Positions 18,431-27,117 are shown, counted from the first letter of the stretch. The stretch is DNA of 64,000 nt from Christiangramia flava JLT2011 (GCF_001951155.1 NZ_CP016359.1:2504001-2568000), one strand, 5' to 3'. Made by a program: numbers and translations. Notes: generated from the sequence alone by a model not told the origin.

Positions 18431-19195
18431 TTACTTATAACAAACGGGAATGATTTCGCCTTCTGCCAGCCGGAAACGGTCAATTTCTTCCGGAGTCAGT
18501 TTTTTGGTGTAATCCTCTTCCTGAACCTGGAAACCGATGCTTCGCAGTTTGTCAAAATAGTCTCTTCCGTAGACTCTTACATGGTCATATTGCCCGAAAA
18601 TGCGGGCTCTTTCAGAAGGATTGGTAATACTGTCATCCTGGAAGGTCTGTTCCCGATCCAGTTCCTGCGGAATTTGCAAAATGGCGGTCCCGCCGGGTCT
18701 TAGAATTCGATAAAGCTCCTGCATTGCTTTCGTATCATCAGGAATATGCTCCAGCACGTGATTGCAGAGAATAAAGTCGAATGAATTTTCCTTAAAAGGC
18801 AAATTACAGATATCTGCCTTTACATCTGCAAGAGGCGAATTGAGATCGGTCGTGGTATATTTTAAATTTTTCAGCTTACGGAAACGTTTGTAGAAAGCCT
18901 GCTCCGGTGCAAAATGCAATACTTCCAACTTCTTCTGAAAGAAGTCAGTTTCCTGTTTGAGGTAAAGCCATAGCAGCCTGTGCCTTTCTAAGGACAGGGT
19001 AGAAGGAGAGAGCACATTTTCTCTCTGGTTCTCATATCCATAAGGAAGGAATTTACGAAAACTATTGCCGTCAATCGGGTCGGTATAGCGGGAACCTTTA
19101 AGGTAAACCTTTAAAAATGGCCTTACCAAATAACTGATTCTGATAAGAAACGGCCTTGGAATACTGTTTAAGGCCAGTTTAAAAAGTTTACCCAT
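18431..19195 (-). CDS. Class I SAM-dependent methyltransferase (type 11)
   Basis: The 254-residue protein has a C-terminal methyltransferase fold. The region LEVLHFAPEQAFYKRFRK stands in place of the usual Gly-rich motif I, YTTTDLNSPLADVKADI gives the acidic motif II, and CNHVLEHIPDDTKAMQE with YRILRPGGTAILQIP gives the typical later motifs. The substrate is unknown. It is last in the compact minus-strand run from gpmI, 9 bp after the HNH-type gene. Confidence 0.8.
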   Translation of the reverse strand: MGKLFKLALNSIPRPFLIRISYLVRPFLKVYLKGSRYTDPIDGNSFRKFLPYGYENQRENVLSPSTLSLERHRLLWLYLKQETDFFQKKLEVLHFAPEQAFYKRFRKLKNLKYTTTDLNSPLADVKADICNLPFKENSFDFILCNHVLEHIPDDTKAMQELYRILRPGGTAILQIPQELDREQTFQDDSITNPSERARIFGQYDHVRVYGRDYFDKLRSIGFQVQEEDYTKKLTPEEIDRFRLAEGEIIPVCYK

Positions 19196-19204
19196 TGAAT
19201 TCCT

Positions 19205-19768
19205 CTAAACTTCGATATCTCCCCAGTTTTCTCCAGATTTGATTCGATACAGCTGCATTTCAGACACACCAAATTGTTTGGCGAGTACTTTGATCCTTGT
19301 TTTTCTTTCGGGATCTAACAACTTTTTCTTGAGAATTACAGCCTGCGCATAGGTCAACTTGGAATAGGAAGTTACCTTACGCAACTTTCGTTTTCGTTTG
19401 TTTTCCTGCACTTTCGGACTGTGATACTGGTGCTGGACCCATTCTTCTTTTGTAGCCCATGCAAGGTTTTCCACGCGATTGTCGTTCTTCACGAAGTTCT
19501 TGTGAATCACGTACTGATCGCCTTCTTTCTTTTCTAAAAATAATTCTGCAACAATGCGATGAATGTAGTAAGTCTTATGCTTACCATTCTTCAGTCTTAC
19601 TGCAAAATTTAAATAGCCACCTACTCTTCCGCCATTCATAAGTTCTCCCTCCGGATTTTTCAGATAACTGATCATTCTTCCGAAGTTAGAGACTTTATAG
19701 ACAAAGCGGTCTTGCCAGGAATCTTTGTGTAGGGTTTTCCAGATTTCCTGTCTGTAACTTTTAATCAT
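19205..19768 (-). CDS. NUMOD4/HNH-type endonuclease-like protein
   Basis: The 187-residue basic protein opens with a NUMOD4-like block (EIWKTLHKD, YKVSNFGRMISYL), goes on to an HNH_3-like core (YYIHRIVAELFL, then VIHKNFVKNDNRVENLAWAT), and ends with a helix-turn-helix-like segment (VLAKQFGVSEMQLYRIKSGE). This layout is found in stand-alone, homing-type HNH endonucleases and in phage genes. The His and the Asn-Arg of the core are kept, but the usual 'HxDG' is HKNF, so catalytic activity is uncertain. Its start overlaps the map stop by 8 bp, which suggests translational coupling. Confidence 0.7.
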   Translation of the reverse strand: MIKSYRQEIWKTLHKDSWQDRFVYKVSNFGRMISYLKNPEGELMNGGRVGGYLNFAVRLKNGKHKTYYIHRIVAELFLEKKEGDQYVIHKNFVKNDNRVENLAWATKEEWVQHQYHSPKVQENKRKRKLRKVTSYSKLTYAQAVILKKKLLDPERKTRIKVLAKQFGVSEMQLYRIKSGENWGDIEV

Positions 19769-20576
19769 AAACTTTAGCTCTAAATTGGTCTTCTTCTTTG
19801 GTTTTAATGTTTAACGAATCGTAAATGTACTTAAATGTTGATAGCAGCTCTGGTTTTCCATCAACCAGGGCTACATTGTGCTCAAAATGAGCACTTGGTT
19901 TTCCATCGGCAGTAAGAATAGTCCAACCGTCTGGTAACTGCTTAATGCGCTTGGTTCCCAGGTTGATCATAGGTTCGATGGCAACGACCATTCCTTCCAC
20001 GAATTTCTTTCCGCGGCCCCTTTTTCCATAATTCGGCATTTCAGGATCTTCATGCATGGTTCGACCAAGACCATGACCAACAAGTTCCCGAACCACGCCA
20101 TAACCATGATTTTCGGTGTATTTCTGAATGGCGTAACCCACGTCTCCTACGCGGTTTCCGCTCTTGAACTCTGCAATGCCAAGGTATAGGGACTCCTTGG
20201 TCACTTCAAGCAGCTTTTTGACTTCGGGACTTACTTCACCGACTTCAAATGTATAAGCATGGTCTCCATAGAAACCATTTTTCTTTGCTCCACAATCTAT
20301 GGAAATGATGTCACCTTCCTTAAGCGGTGTATCATTTGGAACGCCGTGCACGACCTGAGCATTCGGGCTCATGCATAGCGTATTTGGAAAATCATACAGC
20401 CCTAAGAAGCCGGGTTCGGCTCCATGATCTCGTATGAAATCTTCAGCCAGTTTATCCAAATACAGAGTTGTTACCCCCGGTTTAATTTCCGAAGCCAGCA
20501 TGCCAAGCGTTTTTGACACAATCAAAGCGCTTTCTCTTACTAATTCAATTTCTTCCTTGGATTTAGGTATGATCAT
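19761..20576 (-). CDS. map: Methionine aminopeptidase, type I
   Basis: The 271-residue enzyme removes the initiator Met from new proteins. The five metal ligands are visible in SIDCGAKKNGFYGDHAYTF (two Asp), GHGLGRTMHEDPEMPNYG (His), VVAIEPMINLG (Glu) and AHFEHNVAL (Glu); the substrate His lies in VVHGVPND. There is no N-terminal zinc finger, so it is a type Ia-like form. It lies in the run HAD phosphatase - map - HNH gene, with a 5-bp gap and an 8-bp overlap. Confidence 0.95.
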   Translation of the reverse strand: MIIPKSKEEIELVRESALIVSKTLGMLASEIKPGVTTLYLDKLAEDFIRDHGAEPGFLGLYDFPNTLCMSPNAQVVHGVPNDTPLKEGDIISIDCGAKKNGFYGDHAYTFEVGEVSPEVKKLLEVTKESLYLGIAEFKSGNRVGDVGYAIQKYTENHGYGVVRELVGHGLGRTMHEDPEMPNYGKRGRGKKFVEGMVVAIEPMINLGTKRIKQLPDGWTILTADGKPSAHFEHNVALVDGKPELLSTFKYIYDSLNIKTKEEDQFRAKVYD

Positions 20577-20581
20577 AAATT

Positions 20582-20986
20582 CTAAAATCTTCCGAATAAA
20601 CGGGATTTCTTCTTTTTCTTTTTCAGTTGGCCGGGTTGCTCCAGTGATAATTTCTGATACATTTCTCCCCAGCCTTTTAAACCGCCCATATTACGGTCGT
20701 CAATAAAAATATCTGCCAGGATTTTCCGACTTATGGTGTTATCGAATTCTTCTTCAGGATAGCTCTTGTTGATGCAGTAAAATTCTATTCCGTTTTTCCG
20801 GCAAAATTCAACCGCCTCTTCCAGTTTGACCCCGTGACGATACGTCCAGAGAATTAACCGGTGGCCTTCCTGTTGCAGCTTTTTCAAAGATTCAAATGCA
20901 AACAAAATAGGTTTGCCAATTTCGGGATAGCGATTCTCCACTATAGTCCCGTCAAAATCAACTGCTATGGTTAGAGAATTAGACAT
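20582..20986 (-). CDS. Small HAD-family phosphatase (BT0820-like)
   Basis: The 134-residue cytosolic protein has the HAD nucleophile motif AVDFDGTIVENRYPEIG, motif II in LILWTYRHG and the acidic motif IV in DIFIDDRNMGG. A Lys-rich tail (KKKKKKSRLF) ends it. There is no cap domain, as in the small hydrolases of the Bacteroides BT0820 type. The substrate is not known. Confidence 0.8.
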   Translation of the reverse strand: MSNSLTIAVDFDGTIVENRYPEIGKPILFAFESLKKLQQEGHRLILWTYRHGVKLEEAVEFCRKNGIEFYCINKSYPEEEFDNTISRKILADIFIDDRNMGGLKGWGEMYQKLSLEQPGQLKKKKKKSRLFGRF

Positions 20987-21039
20987 ACACTGCGAAATTA
21001 CTGATAATTTTTTAAACCGAGCTTTATTCGGCTAATTTC

Positions 21040-21588
21040 CTAATCGCTGTATGAATCGTGATATTCCTCGCCGCTTACGATTTTTGCAATATCTTCTTCC
21101 AGGCTCGCTCCCTGGGCATATTCCACAAAGCGGTTCACTTCTTTCCCATCTTTATAGAAAATGATGGTTGGAACGTGGTGAATATCATATTTTTCCTCTA
21201 ATTGATCGGGCGTGGTTTTGTCATAATCTACCGCGAACATTTCGAGGTTGTTATAGTTATAACCGGCTTCATCGAGCAACTTCAGCATTTTAGGAGTTTC
21301 TCTTTTGCTGTCGCCACACCAGGTTCCCATAAATAGCTTGATCTGGTAATCGTTGATATTTTCTTTAATAGTCTCCAATGCCTCGTTTTCCGGAGTGAAC
21401 TTCTCGTACCGTGGATTGAACCAGCCGGCGTATGGCTTAGCCTGAAGATCTTCTTTATGAAAAGGACCAATGAGGATATCACTCTGTACCGAGCTTTCTT
21501 CCTTCGGCTTTTCACTTGAAAGATTACTTTTTTGAGTGTTCACGCAGCTTAGTGCGATCGCGGCAAATAGAAAAATTGTTCTGATCAT
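21040..21588 (-). CDS. Thioredoxin-fold lipoprotein with a CGDS active site
   Basis: The 182-residue protein starts MIRTIFLFAAIALSCVNTQK; the lipobox Cys is residue 15, so it is membrane-anchored outside the cytosol. The thioredoxin fold runs from about residue 65 to the end, with KLFMGTWCGDSKRETPK and the cis-Pro region HHVPTIIFYKDGKEVNR. The active site is Cys91-Gly-Asp-Ser94, not CxxC, so it cannot form the classical internal disulfide. It is 6 bp after gpmI. Confidence 0.8.
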   Translation of the reverse strand: MIRTIFLFAAIALSCVNTQKSNLSSEKPKEESSVQSDILIGPFHKEDLQAKPYAGWFNPRYEKFTPENEALETIKENINDYQIKLFMGTWCGDSKRETPKMLKLLDEAGYNYNNLEMFAVDYDKTTPDQLEEKYDIHHVPTIIFYKDGKEVNRFVEYAQGASLEEDIAKIVSGEEYHDSYSD

Positions 21589-21594
21589 AAAATT

Positions 21595-23109
21595 TTAAAT
21601 TAAGGCATCTTCGGTCATCAGGTCGGGTTTTTCAATTCCCATCAGCTTCAAAATAGTAGGAGCGATATTACCTAATTTCCCGTCTTTAATATTTTTAATA
21701 TCCTTATCCATCAGGATTAAAGGTACTGGATTCGTGGTGTGGGCGGTGTTCGGGCTGCCATCAGGATTGATCATCGTTTCGCTGTTTCCGTGGTCGGCGA
21801 TGATAATTACTGAATAATCATTTTCAAAAGCCGTTTCGGCAACTTCCTTGGCGCAGGTGTCGACGGTTTCACAGGCCTTTACCGCTGCATCAAAATCTCC
21901 TGTGTGGCCAACCATATCGGGATTTGCAAAATTCAGACAAATAAAGTCTGCTGAATGTTTTTTGATCTCCGGTACAATCTTGTCCTTGATCTTTTCAGCG
22001 CTCATTTCCGGCTGAAGATCATACGTTGCCACTTTTGGGGAATTTAGCATGATCCTGTTTTCACCTTTGAAAGGCTTCTCCCTTCCGCCGGAAAAGAAAA
22101 AGGTCACATGAGGATATTTTTCGGTTTCCGCGATACGGATCTGTTTTTTGCCCTGGTATTCCAGCACTTCTCCCAGGGTGGCCTTGATGTTATCTTTTTT
22201 GTAGATGACGTGAACATTGGTGAAATTATCATCATACTTGGTCATGGTGACGTAGTAGAGCGGAAGTTTTTTCATGTCATACTCCGGAAAATCTCTTTGA
22301 GATAGTGCCTGTGTAAGCTGGCGGCCACGATCTGTTCTAAAATTGAAGAAAATTACCACGTCTTTCTCCTGAAGTTTGGCAACCGGCTCCCCGTTTTCAG
22401 TCAGGACAATTGGTTTAATGAATTCATCGCTTACCCCTTCGTCATAACTTTCCTGAATGGCATCAGTTGCGCTGGTGGTTTCCTTTCCTATTCCTTTTAC
22501 GATAAGATCGTAGGCTTCTTTTACCCGTTCCCAGCGATTATCACGATCCATGGAATAATAACGGCCAATTACAGATGCCAGTTTTCCGTTTGTTTTGTCC
22601 AGGTGCTGTTCCAGTTCCTCGATAAATCCTTTCCCGGAATGTGGGTCAACATCACGACCATCTGTAAAAGCATGGACATATTTGTTCTCAATTCCCAGCT
22701 CTTCCGCAGCGGTAAGAAGACCTTTTAAATGGTTGATATGTGAATGCACGCCACCGTCGCTAACAAGGCCCATGAAATGAACCGCCTTGTTGTTTTTCTT
22801 GGCATAGTTGAAGGCCTCTTCCAAAACCGGCTCTTCTACCAATGTGCCTTTTTCCACCGCCATATTGATTTTTACCAGATCCTGATAAACCACACGGCCA
22901 GCACCCAGATTCATGTGCCCAACCTCGCTATTTCCCATTTGCCCTTCCGGAAGGCCAACATTCATGCCGTCTGTTCGAAGAGTGGCATGTGCAAATTTCT
23001 CGGGAAGAGAGTCAATAAATGGAGTGTTTGCCTGTGCTACGGCAGAAACCTTGGGATCCTGGGTAATTCCCCAGCCATCCAATATCATTAAAAGTACCTT
23101 TTTACTCAT
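21595..23109 (-). CDS. gpmI: 2,3-bisphosphoglycerate-independent phosphoglycerate mutase
   Basis: The 504-residue glycolytic enzyme interconverts 3- and 2-phosphoglycerate with Mn2+. The metal-binding Asp11 is in LMILDGWGI and the phospho-accepting Ser61 in QMGNSEVGHMNLGAGR. Later ligands are in ADFICLNFANPDMVGHTGD and VIIIADHGNSE. Length and motifs are standard. It heads the minus-strand run of six closely spaced genes down to 18431. Confidence 0.96.
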   Translation of the reverse strand: MSKKVLLMILDGWGITQDPKVSAVAQANTPFIDSLPEKFAHATLRTDGMNVGLPEGQMGNSEVGHMNLGAGRVVYQDLVKINMAVEKGTLVEEPVLEEAFNYAKKNNKAVHFMGLVSDGGVHSHINHLKGLLTAAEELGIENKYVHAFTDGRDVDPHSGKGFIEELEQHLDKTNGKLASVIGRYYSMDRDNRWERVKEAYDLIVKGIGKETTSATDAIQESYDEGVSDEFIKPIVLTENGEPVAKLQEKDVVIFFNFRTDRGRQLTQALSQRDFPEYDMKKLPLYYVTMTKYDDNFTNVHVIYKKDNIKATLGEVLEYQGKKQIRIAETEKYPHVTFFFSGGREKPFKGENRIMLNSPKVATYDLQPEMSAEKIKDKIVPEIKKHSADFICLNFANPDMVGHTGDFDAAVKACETVDTCAKEVAETAFENDYSVIIIADHGNSETMINPDGSPNTAHTTNPVPLILMDKDIKNIKDGKLGNIAPTILKLMGIEKPDLMTEDALI

Positions 23110-23551
23110 TGGGATTTTCTAATTTGGGCGTTAAAGATAAAAACAATTGACTGCCCAACCTGAGCAAGTTTCTATAATGTTTTATTAAAAGTCTCCAACA
23201 CTATTTTCTAACGGGGGTAGGGTCTTCTTGTTGTGTATCAACTAGCTTTTATGCCCCGGAATATTTAGGGCATTCCTTTCTATCGTTTCTAATTTTTGTT
23301 GTTATGGGTAATGTTACAATTCCTTAACAAAATTGCTGTATAACAAAAACTTAAATTTTAACACCTTCAAAATTTATCCGCAATACTATTCTTCAAAATG
23401 ACTCGTTTTTGAATCGGTCTTAAGCCTCAAAATTGGTGGATTTAGCAGCTTAAAATGTTAAAAAATAACTCTTTAGCATATTTTTGAATAAATTTTGTAT
23501 GTTGGCAAGGCTTTTGGTTTTTATTAACAAAAAATTAGAAAAAGAAGATTT
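23110..23551. other. Intergenic region with divergent promoters
   Basis: This 442-bp AT-rich stretch lies between gpmI (-) and an L,D-transpeptidase gene (+). I see no gene. ATGCCC (23251-23256) and GGGCAT (23268-23273) form a 6-bp stem with an 11-base loop, of unknown meaning. TAAATTTTG at about 23490-23498 resembles a -7 box with one extra base and could serve the plus-strand gene. Confidence 0.4.
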
Positions 23552-24286
23552 ATGAAGTACCGAGTCCTGACTGTTTTAGGCGTGTTAGTTTTTTCTTTTG
23601 CATTCCATAACGCGGATGCCATTAATTCCAAAACCAGTATAAAGCCCGCCCCGGTCGCTACTGAAACAGAGCCTACATTTGAAGCCCGTGTGGCTGACCT
23701 TTATGACAGCTTTTCCCTGAAAAACTCATCCATGCCCAATATGCTGGCTTTCGAGCGAGCCTTCAAAGGTTATTCAAAACTCAAGGAAGAAGGGAAAGTG
23801 CAGAACAATTTACTCACTATTGTAGATTTTGATCTTTCCTCTACCAAAAAGAGAATGTGGATCCTGGATATGGATTCTCACACAGTGCTCTTTAATACGT
23901 ATGTAGCACATGGCCAGGGAACTGGCGGGGAGTTCGCCAAGAATTTTTCAAACATCGAAAATTCCCACCAAAGCTCATTAGGTTTCTACATGACAGGCGC
24001 GACGTATTATGGTGGAAATGGCCTTTCTCTATACATGGACGGAATGGAAAAACAATTCAATTCCAACGCCAGAAAAAGGTATATCGTCATTCATGGGGCT
24101 GATTATGCTGAACCTTCTTTCATTCAGCGTGTGGGGAGACTCGGCAGAAGTTATGGCTGTCCTGCTGTTCCAAATAAAATTGCCAAAAACCTGATTAATA
24201 CTATCAAGGGACAATCAGTAGTATATATTCATAAATCGAATCCAAACTACCTTCAGAATTCTACTTTTCTGAATTACGAGGCTTAA
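23552..24286 (+). CDS. Murein L,D-transpeptidase catalytic domain protein (YkuD_2 family)
   Basis: The 244-residue secreted protein has an N-terminal signal peptide (MKYRVLTVLGVLVFSFAFHN). The catalytic block is YIVIHGADYAEPSF followed by GRLGRSYGCPAVP, giving His181 and nucleophile Cys203. This is the YkuD_2 (PF13645-type) variant found mainly in Gram-negative bacteria. It probably acts on peptidoglycan crosslinks or attaches a partner to peptidoglycan; the exact reaction is unknown. Its 3' end overlaps the convergent transpeptidase gene by 26 bp. Confidence 0.85.
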   Translation: MKYRVLTVLGVLVFSFAFHNADAINSKTSIKPAPVATETEPTFEARVADLYDSFSLKNSSMPNMLAFERAFKGYSKLKEEGKVQNNLLTIVDFDLSSTKKRMWILDMDSHTVLFNTYVAHGQGTGGEFAKNFSNIENSHQSSLGFYMTGATYYGGNGLSLYMDGMEKQFNSNARKRYIVIHGADYAEPSFIQRVGRLGRSYGCPAVPNKIAKNLINTIKGQSVVYIHKSNPNYLQNSTFLNYEA

Positions 24287-25892
24287 GCCGTTCCCAAAGG
24301 TCCTGATCATAATTGTACACGTCGTTTATAAACCGAACGGTGTTGCCAACAGGATACGCCGTCCAGTATAAATGATGCACTTTGAAGTTCCTGGTAACGG
24401 GAACTTCTGTTGTTTTACCAGATTCCAGGATCTCTTCGATCTTTTCATGATCGTATTGCTTCTGGTCATTCAGTAAAAATTCGGCAAGTGCCAGTGCATC
24501 CTCCACGCGAACGCAGCCAGAACTTCTGGCGCGACTATTCTTTTGAAACAGTGATTGGGATGGAGTGTCGTGCAGGTAGATCATGTATTGATTCGGGTAA
24601 ATGATCTTCACGCGGCCCAGCGGATTGCCTGGTCCGGGATTTTGCCTGAAAACGTAATGATTGGCCTCTCCATTTTTCCAGTTGATCGTGGTAGGGTCAA
24701 CCGCATTGCCGCTGCTATTATAGACTTTTAAATTTCGGCTGTACAAATAATCGAGGCTTTTAGCGGCTCCCGGGATCACATCGTGTTTTTTGATGGTAGG
24801 AGGGATGGTCCAGGTAGGATTAAAAACCACATACCTTACCCGATCAGAAAATACAGGCGTTTTGCGGGCGAGTGTCCCTACCATTGTTTTGTGAGAACGC
24901 AGCGTATCACCGTCTTCCACCACATCGAGGTGATAATTGGCAATATTGATCAGGATAAAATTTTCGCCAAGATCCTTTGGAAACCATCTCCAGCGTTCCA
25001 TGTTCACCAGTATTTGATGGTAGCGATCCTTCCTGCTCATATTGAGCTCCCGGATCGTGGAATTTCCAAGGATCCCATCATTCTCAAGTCCGTGGTCATC
25101 CTGAAATTTCTTAAGCGGTTCCTGTAAATTGGAATCGTAAATTGTCGTAATAGAATCAAAGGAATCTGGAAAATAGCCGAGTTCCTGTAGTCTTTCGTAA
25201 ACCAGTGGAATTCGATCGTCAGACTCTTTGGGGTGTATTAATTTTCCGGTGCTGATCTTCGGAAGGGATTCTTCGGAAAAAGTGGTGGAATCTTTTAAAA
25301 TTTCAGCCAGTTCTTTCTGCAAACCTTCGTAAACAGGGTTCTGAGGAGCGATTTCCTGTAGCGTTTCTGAAATATTTTGGTTAGAAACAGCTTTTTTCAG
25401 AAGTTGTATGGAAGGAATTTGATTTCTTGGTATGCCCCAAATTTCATAAAGATCATATGGATCCAGTTTCCCGCTTCCAAGATCCTGGGCGTAGCTTAAA
25501 AAAGTATCGGTAAGTAGAATTTCCAGTTGTGCCAGCTCTGTTTCAGAAAGTTCGTCGAGCTTTGATAAATTTTCCTGAAGAAGTTCGAAATGATAATCTT
25601 CCCGAAACAAACCCTGAAACTGGCTGTTTTCAATAGCTCGGTACAAATCTTCCCGCAATTCCCGCTCATTCCAAACCGGTTGAAAATTGTTTTGGTGGTA
25701 AAATGCCAGCAAAGAATCCCTGGCCTCCAACGGGAGGCCAGACTGATCCAAATTTTGCTGAAGATTGTCAGGATTTGTTAATCGCGTGATCTCGGGTAAC
25801 TCGTTCTTCTCTTCAATTCCTGGTTTTTGGTCGTTCTTACAGGAGCTGAAGATTAGGAGAAATACGGCGATCTGGAGCAGGCGTATTTTCAT
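24261..25892 (-). CDS. L,D-transpeptidase (YcbB/LdtD-like lipoprotein)
   Basis: The 543-residue protein starts MKIRLLQIAVFLLIFSSCKN, a lipoprotein signal. It has an N-terminal scaffold domain, a peptidoglycan-binding repeat (PLKKFQDDHGLENDGILGNS), and a C-terminal YkuD domain with IYLHDTPSQSLF and RARSSGCVRVEDALALAE, nucleophile Cys460. The layout matches the E. coli YcbB type, which makes 3-3 crosslinks in peptidoglycan. It is 20 bp upstream of the GNAT gene on the same strand. Confidence 0.9.
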   Translation of the reverse strand: MKIRLLQIAVFLLIFSSCKNDQKPGIEEKNELPEITRLTNPDNLQQNLDQSGLPLEARDSLLAFYHQNNFQPVWNERELREDLYRAIENSQFQGLFREDYHFELLQENLSKLDELSETELAQLEILLTDTFLSYAQDLGSGKLDPYDLYEIWGIPRNQIPSIQLLKKAVSNQNISETLQEIAPQNPVYEGLQKELAEILKDSTTFSEESLPKISTGKLIHPKESDDRIPLVYERLQELGYFPDSFDSITTIYDSNLQEPLKKFQDDHGLENDGILGNSTIRELNMSRKDRYHQILVNMERWRWFPKDLGENFILINIANYHLDVVEDGDTLRSHKTMVGTLARKTPVFSDRVRYVVFNPTWTIPPTIKKHDVIPGAAKSLDYLYSRNLKVYNSSGNAVDPTTINWKNGEANHYVFRQNPGPGNPLGRVKIIYPNQYMIYLHDTPSQSLFQKNSRARSSGCVRVEDALALAEFLLNDQKQYDHEKIEEILESGKTTEVPVTRNFKVHHLYWTAYPVGNTVRFINDVYNYDQDLWERLKPRNSEK

Positions 25893-25912
25893 GGGGTGAA
25901 AATTTTGAAAAT

Positions 25913-26194
25913 TCAGGCGCGTACATCTGCGTAGCTTTTGTGCAGCTCAAACTGAACTTCAGCAAAAGGGCAAAGCGGTTCAATTTTCAGGTCGTTTTCA
26001 CGGGCATATTCCACGCTTTCTTTCACCAGCCAGGTACCAATTCCCTGGTTTTCCATTTCCTTTTTCACTTCGGTATGATCGATTGTCAGCACATTTTCTC
26101 CGTCTCGGCGGTAGGTCAACTCACCAATCACTCCTTTGTCATCTTCAATATAGAAAAGCCCGCGCTGGTCATTTTCTTTGTGCTTGATCTCCAT
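25913..26194 (-). CDS. Small GNAT-type N-acetyltransferase (YjdJ-like)
   Basis: The 93-residue, single-domain protein has a short GNAT core. IDHTEVKKEMENQGIGTWLV carries the acetyl-CoA loop (Q-G-I-G-T), followed by ESVEYARENDLKIEPLCPFA. Proteins of this size and motif set are the YjdJ/Gtt1-like mini-GNATs; the substrate is unknown. It lies 2 bp after the clpP stop, so the two are probably co-transcribed. Confidence 0.8.
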   Translation of the reverse strand: MEIKHKENDQRGLFYIEDDKGVIGELTYRRDGENVLTIDHTEVKKEMENQGIGTWLVKESVEYARENDLKIEPLCPFAEVQFELHKSYADVRA

Positions 26195-26196
26195 GC

Positions 26197-26757
26197 TTAT
26201 TTTTTAAATATTCCGTCTACAATTCCGTATTCCAGGGATTCATTGGCGTCCATCCAGTAATCGCGATTAAAATCCTTCAGTACCTTTTCCACCGTTTGAC
26301 CGCAGTTCTCAGCAAGTATTTCTGCACTCAGGTGTTTAGTCTTGAGAATTTCCGCAGCAGCGATTTCGATATTGGACGCCTGCCCGCGTGCGCCTCCGCT
26401 GGGCTGGTGAATCATTACTTTGGCGTGCGGCTGGATGAATCTTCTTCCTTTTTTTCCTGCGGAAAGAAGGATCGATCCCATGGAAGCGGCCAGACCCGTG
26501 CAGATGGTAGAAACGGGACTATCCAATGACATAATGGTATCGTAGATCGCAAAACCATCGGTCACATATCCTCCGGGGCTATTGATGAATAACTGAATTT
26601 CTCCGTCACCTTCCAGATCCAGATACTCCAGGCGATCGATCACATATTTGGCGCTGGCGTCGTTCACCTCACCCCACATATAGATTTTTCTTTTTTCAAG
26701 AAGTTTGTTGTCTATGAGATCCTGGATCTTATCAGTTTTATTTTTTATTAATGACAT
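26197..26757 (-). CDS. clpP: ATP-dependent Clp protease proteolytic subunit
   Basis: The 186-residue serine protease subunit is complete. The catalytic triad by motif is Ser92 (GLAASMGSILLSAG), His117 (VMIHQPSGGARGQ) and Asp166 (NRDYW). It forms the tetradecameric chamber that works with a Clp ATPase. No clpX or tig is adjacent, unlike the usual tig-clpP-clpX layout, so this may be a second ClpP of the genome. The adaptor gene clpS is in the window but 11 kb away. Confidence 0.92.
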   Translation of the reverse strand: MSLIKNKTDKIQDLIDNKLLEKRKIYMWGEVNDASAKYVIDRLEYLDLEGDGEIQLFINSPGGYVTDGFAIYDTIMSLDSPVSTICTGLAASMGSILLSAGKKGRRFIQPHAKVMIHQPSGGARGQASNIEIAAAEILKTKHLSAEILAENCGQTVEKVLKDFNRDYWMDANESLEYGIVDGIFKK

Positions 26758-26893
26758 TGTTTTATTTTTTTTGAAGTAGTCCTAAAAATAGAACTATTTT
26801 ATCAGAATAAAGAATGGCGCTTTGAGCATTTAACAAGATTTTGATAGAAAGCAGGAATCGGATTCCCGGCAGATGAAAAAAGTTCTGGAAAGT

Positions 26894-26926
26894 TTTGGAA
26901 GTTGGAAATATTTAAAATTATATTTG
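26894..26926 (+). promoter_or_regulatory. Promoter of tRNA-Gly
   Basis: TTTG at 26894-26897 and TATATTTG at 26919-26926 are separated by 21 bp. Both match the Bacteroidota -33/-7 consensus (TTTG, TAnnTTTG). The tRNA begins 10 bp later. Confidence 0.75.
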
Positions 26927-26935
26927 CAGCCGCAG

Positions 26936-27008
26936 GCGGGAGTAGCTCAGTTGGTAGAGCGTCAGCCTTCCAAGCTGAATGTCGCCGGTTCGAACCCGGT
27001 CTCCCGCT
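26936..27008 (+). tRNA. tRNA-Gly (anticodon TCC)
   Basis: A 73-nt cloverleaf: the acceptor GCGGGAG pairs with CTCCCGC, the D arm starts TAGCTCAGTTGGTAGAGC, the anticodon loop CTTCCAA reads TCC, and the T arm is GCCGGTTCGAACCCGGT-like. CCA is not encoded. It decodes GGA/GGG. Confidence 0.95.
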
Positions 27009-27019
27009 CACTAAAAAGC

Positions 27020-27045
27020 CCTATCGATTCGATAGGACTTTTTTA
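27020..27045 (+). terminator. Terminator of tRNA-Gly
   Basis: CCTATCG-ATT-CGATAGG is followed by AC and six T, starting 11 bp after the tRNA end. Confidence 0.8.
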
Positions 27046-27065
27046 TTTTAGTCATTTTCAGAATT

Positions 27066-27095
27066 AAAAAAGCCGGAATAAGTTCCGGCTTTTTC
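27066..27095 (-). terminator. Terminator of rho (symmetrical, may act both ways)
   Basis: AGCCGGAA-TAAG-TTCCGGCT at 27071-27090 is flanked by an A run on the left and a T run on the right. On the minus strand it lies 27 bp past the rho stop; it can also back up the tRNA terminator on the plus strand. Confidence 0.8.
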
Positions 27096-27117
27096 AAGTA
27101 GGGTTATTTAACAGTGT

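Noticed and set aside
23251..23273. A riboswitch or terminator in the gap upstream of the YkuD_2 gene
   Set aside because: Only a 6-bp stem with an 11-base loop is visible, without a T run or any known riboswitch core.
26802..27067. Short frames on both strands over 26802-27067
   Set aside because: They cross the tRNA-Gly gene and its terminator, so they are not genes.
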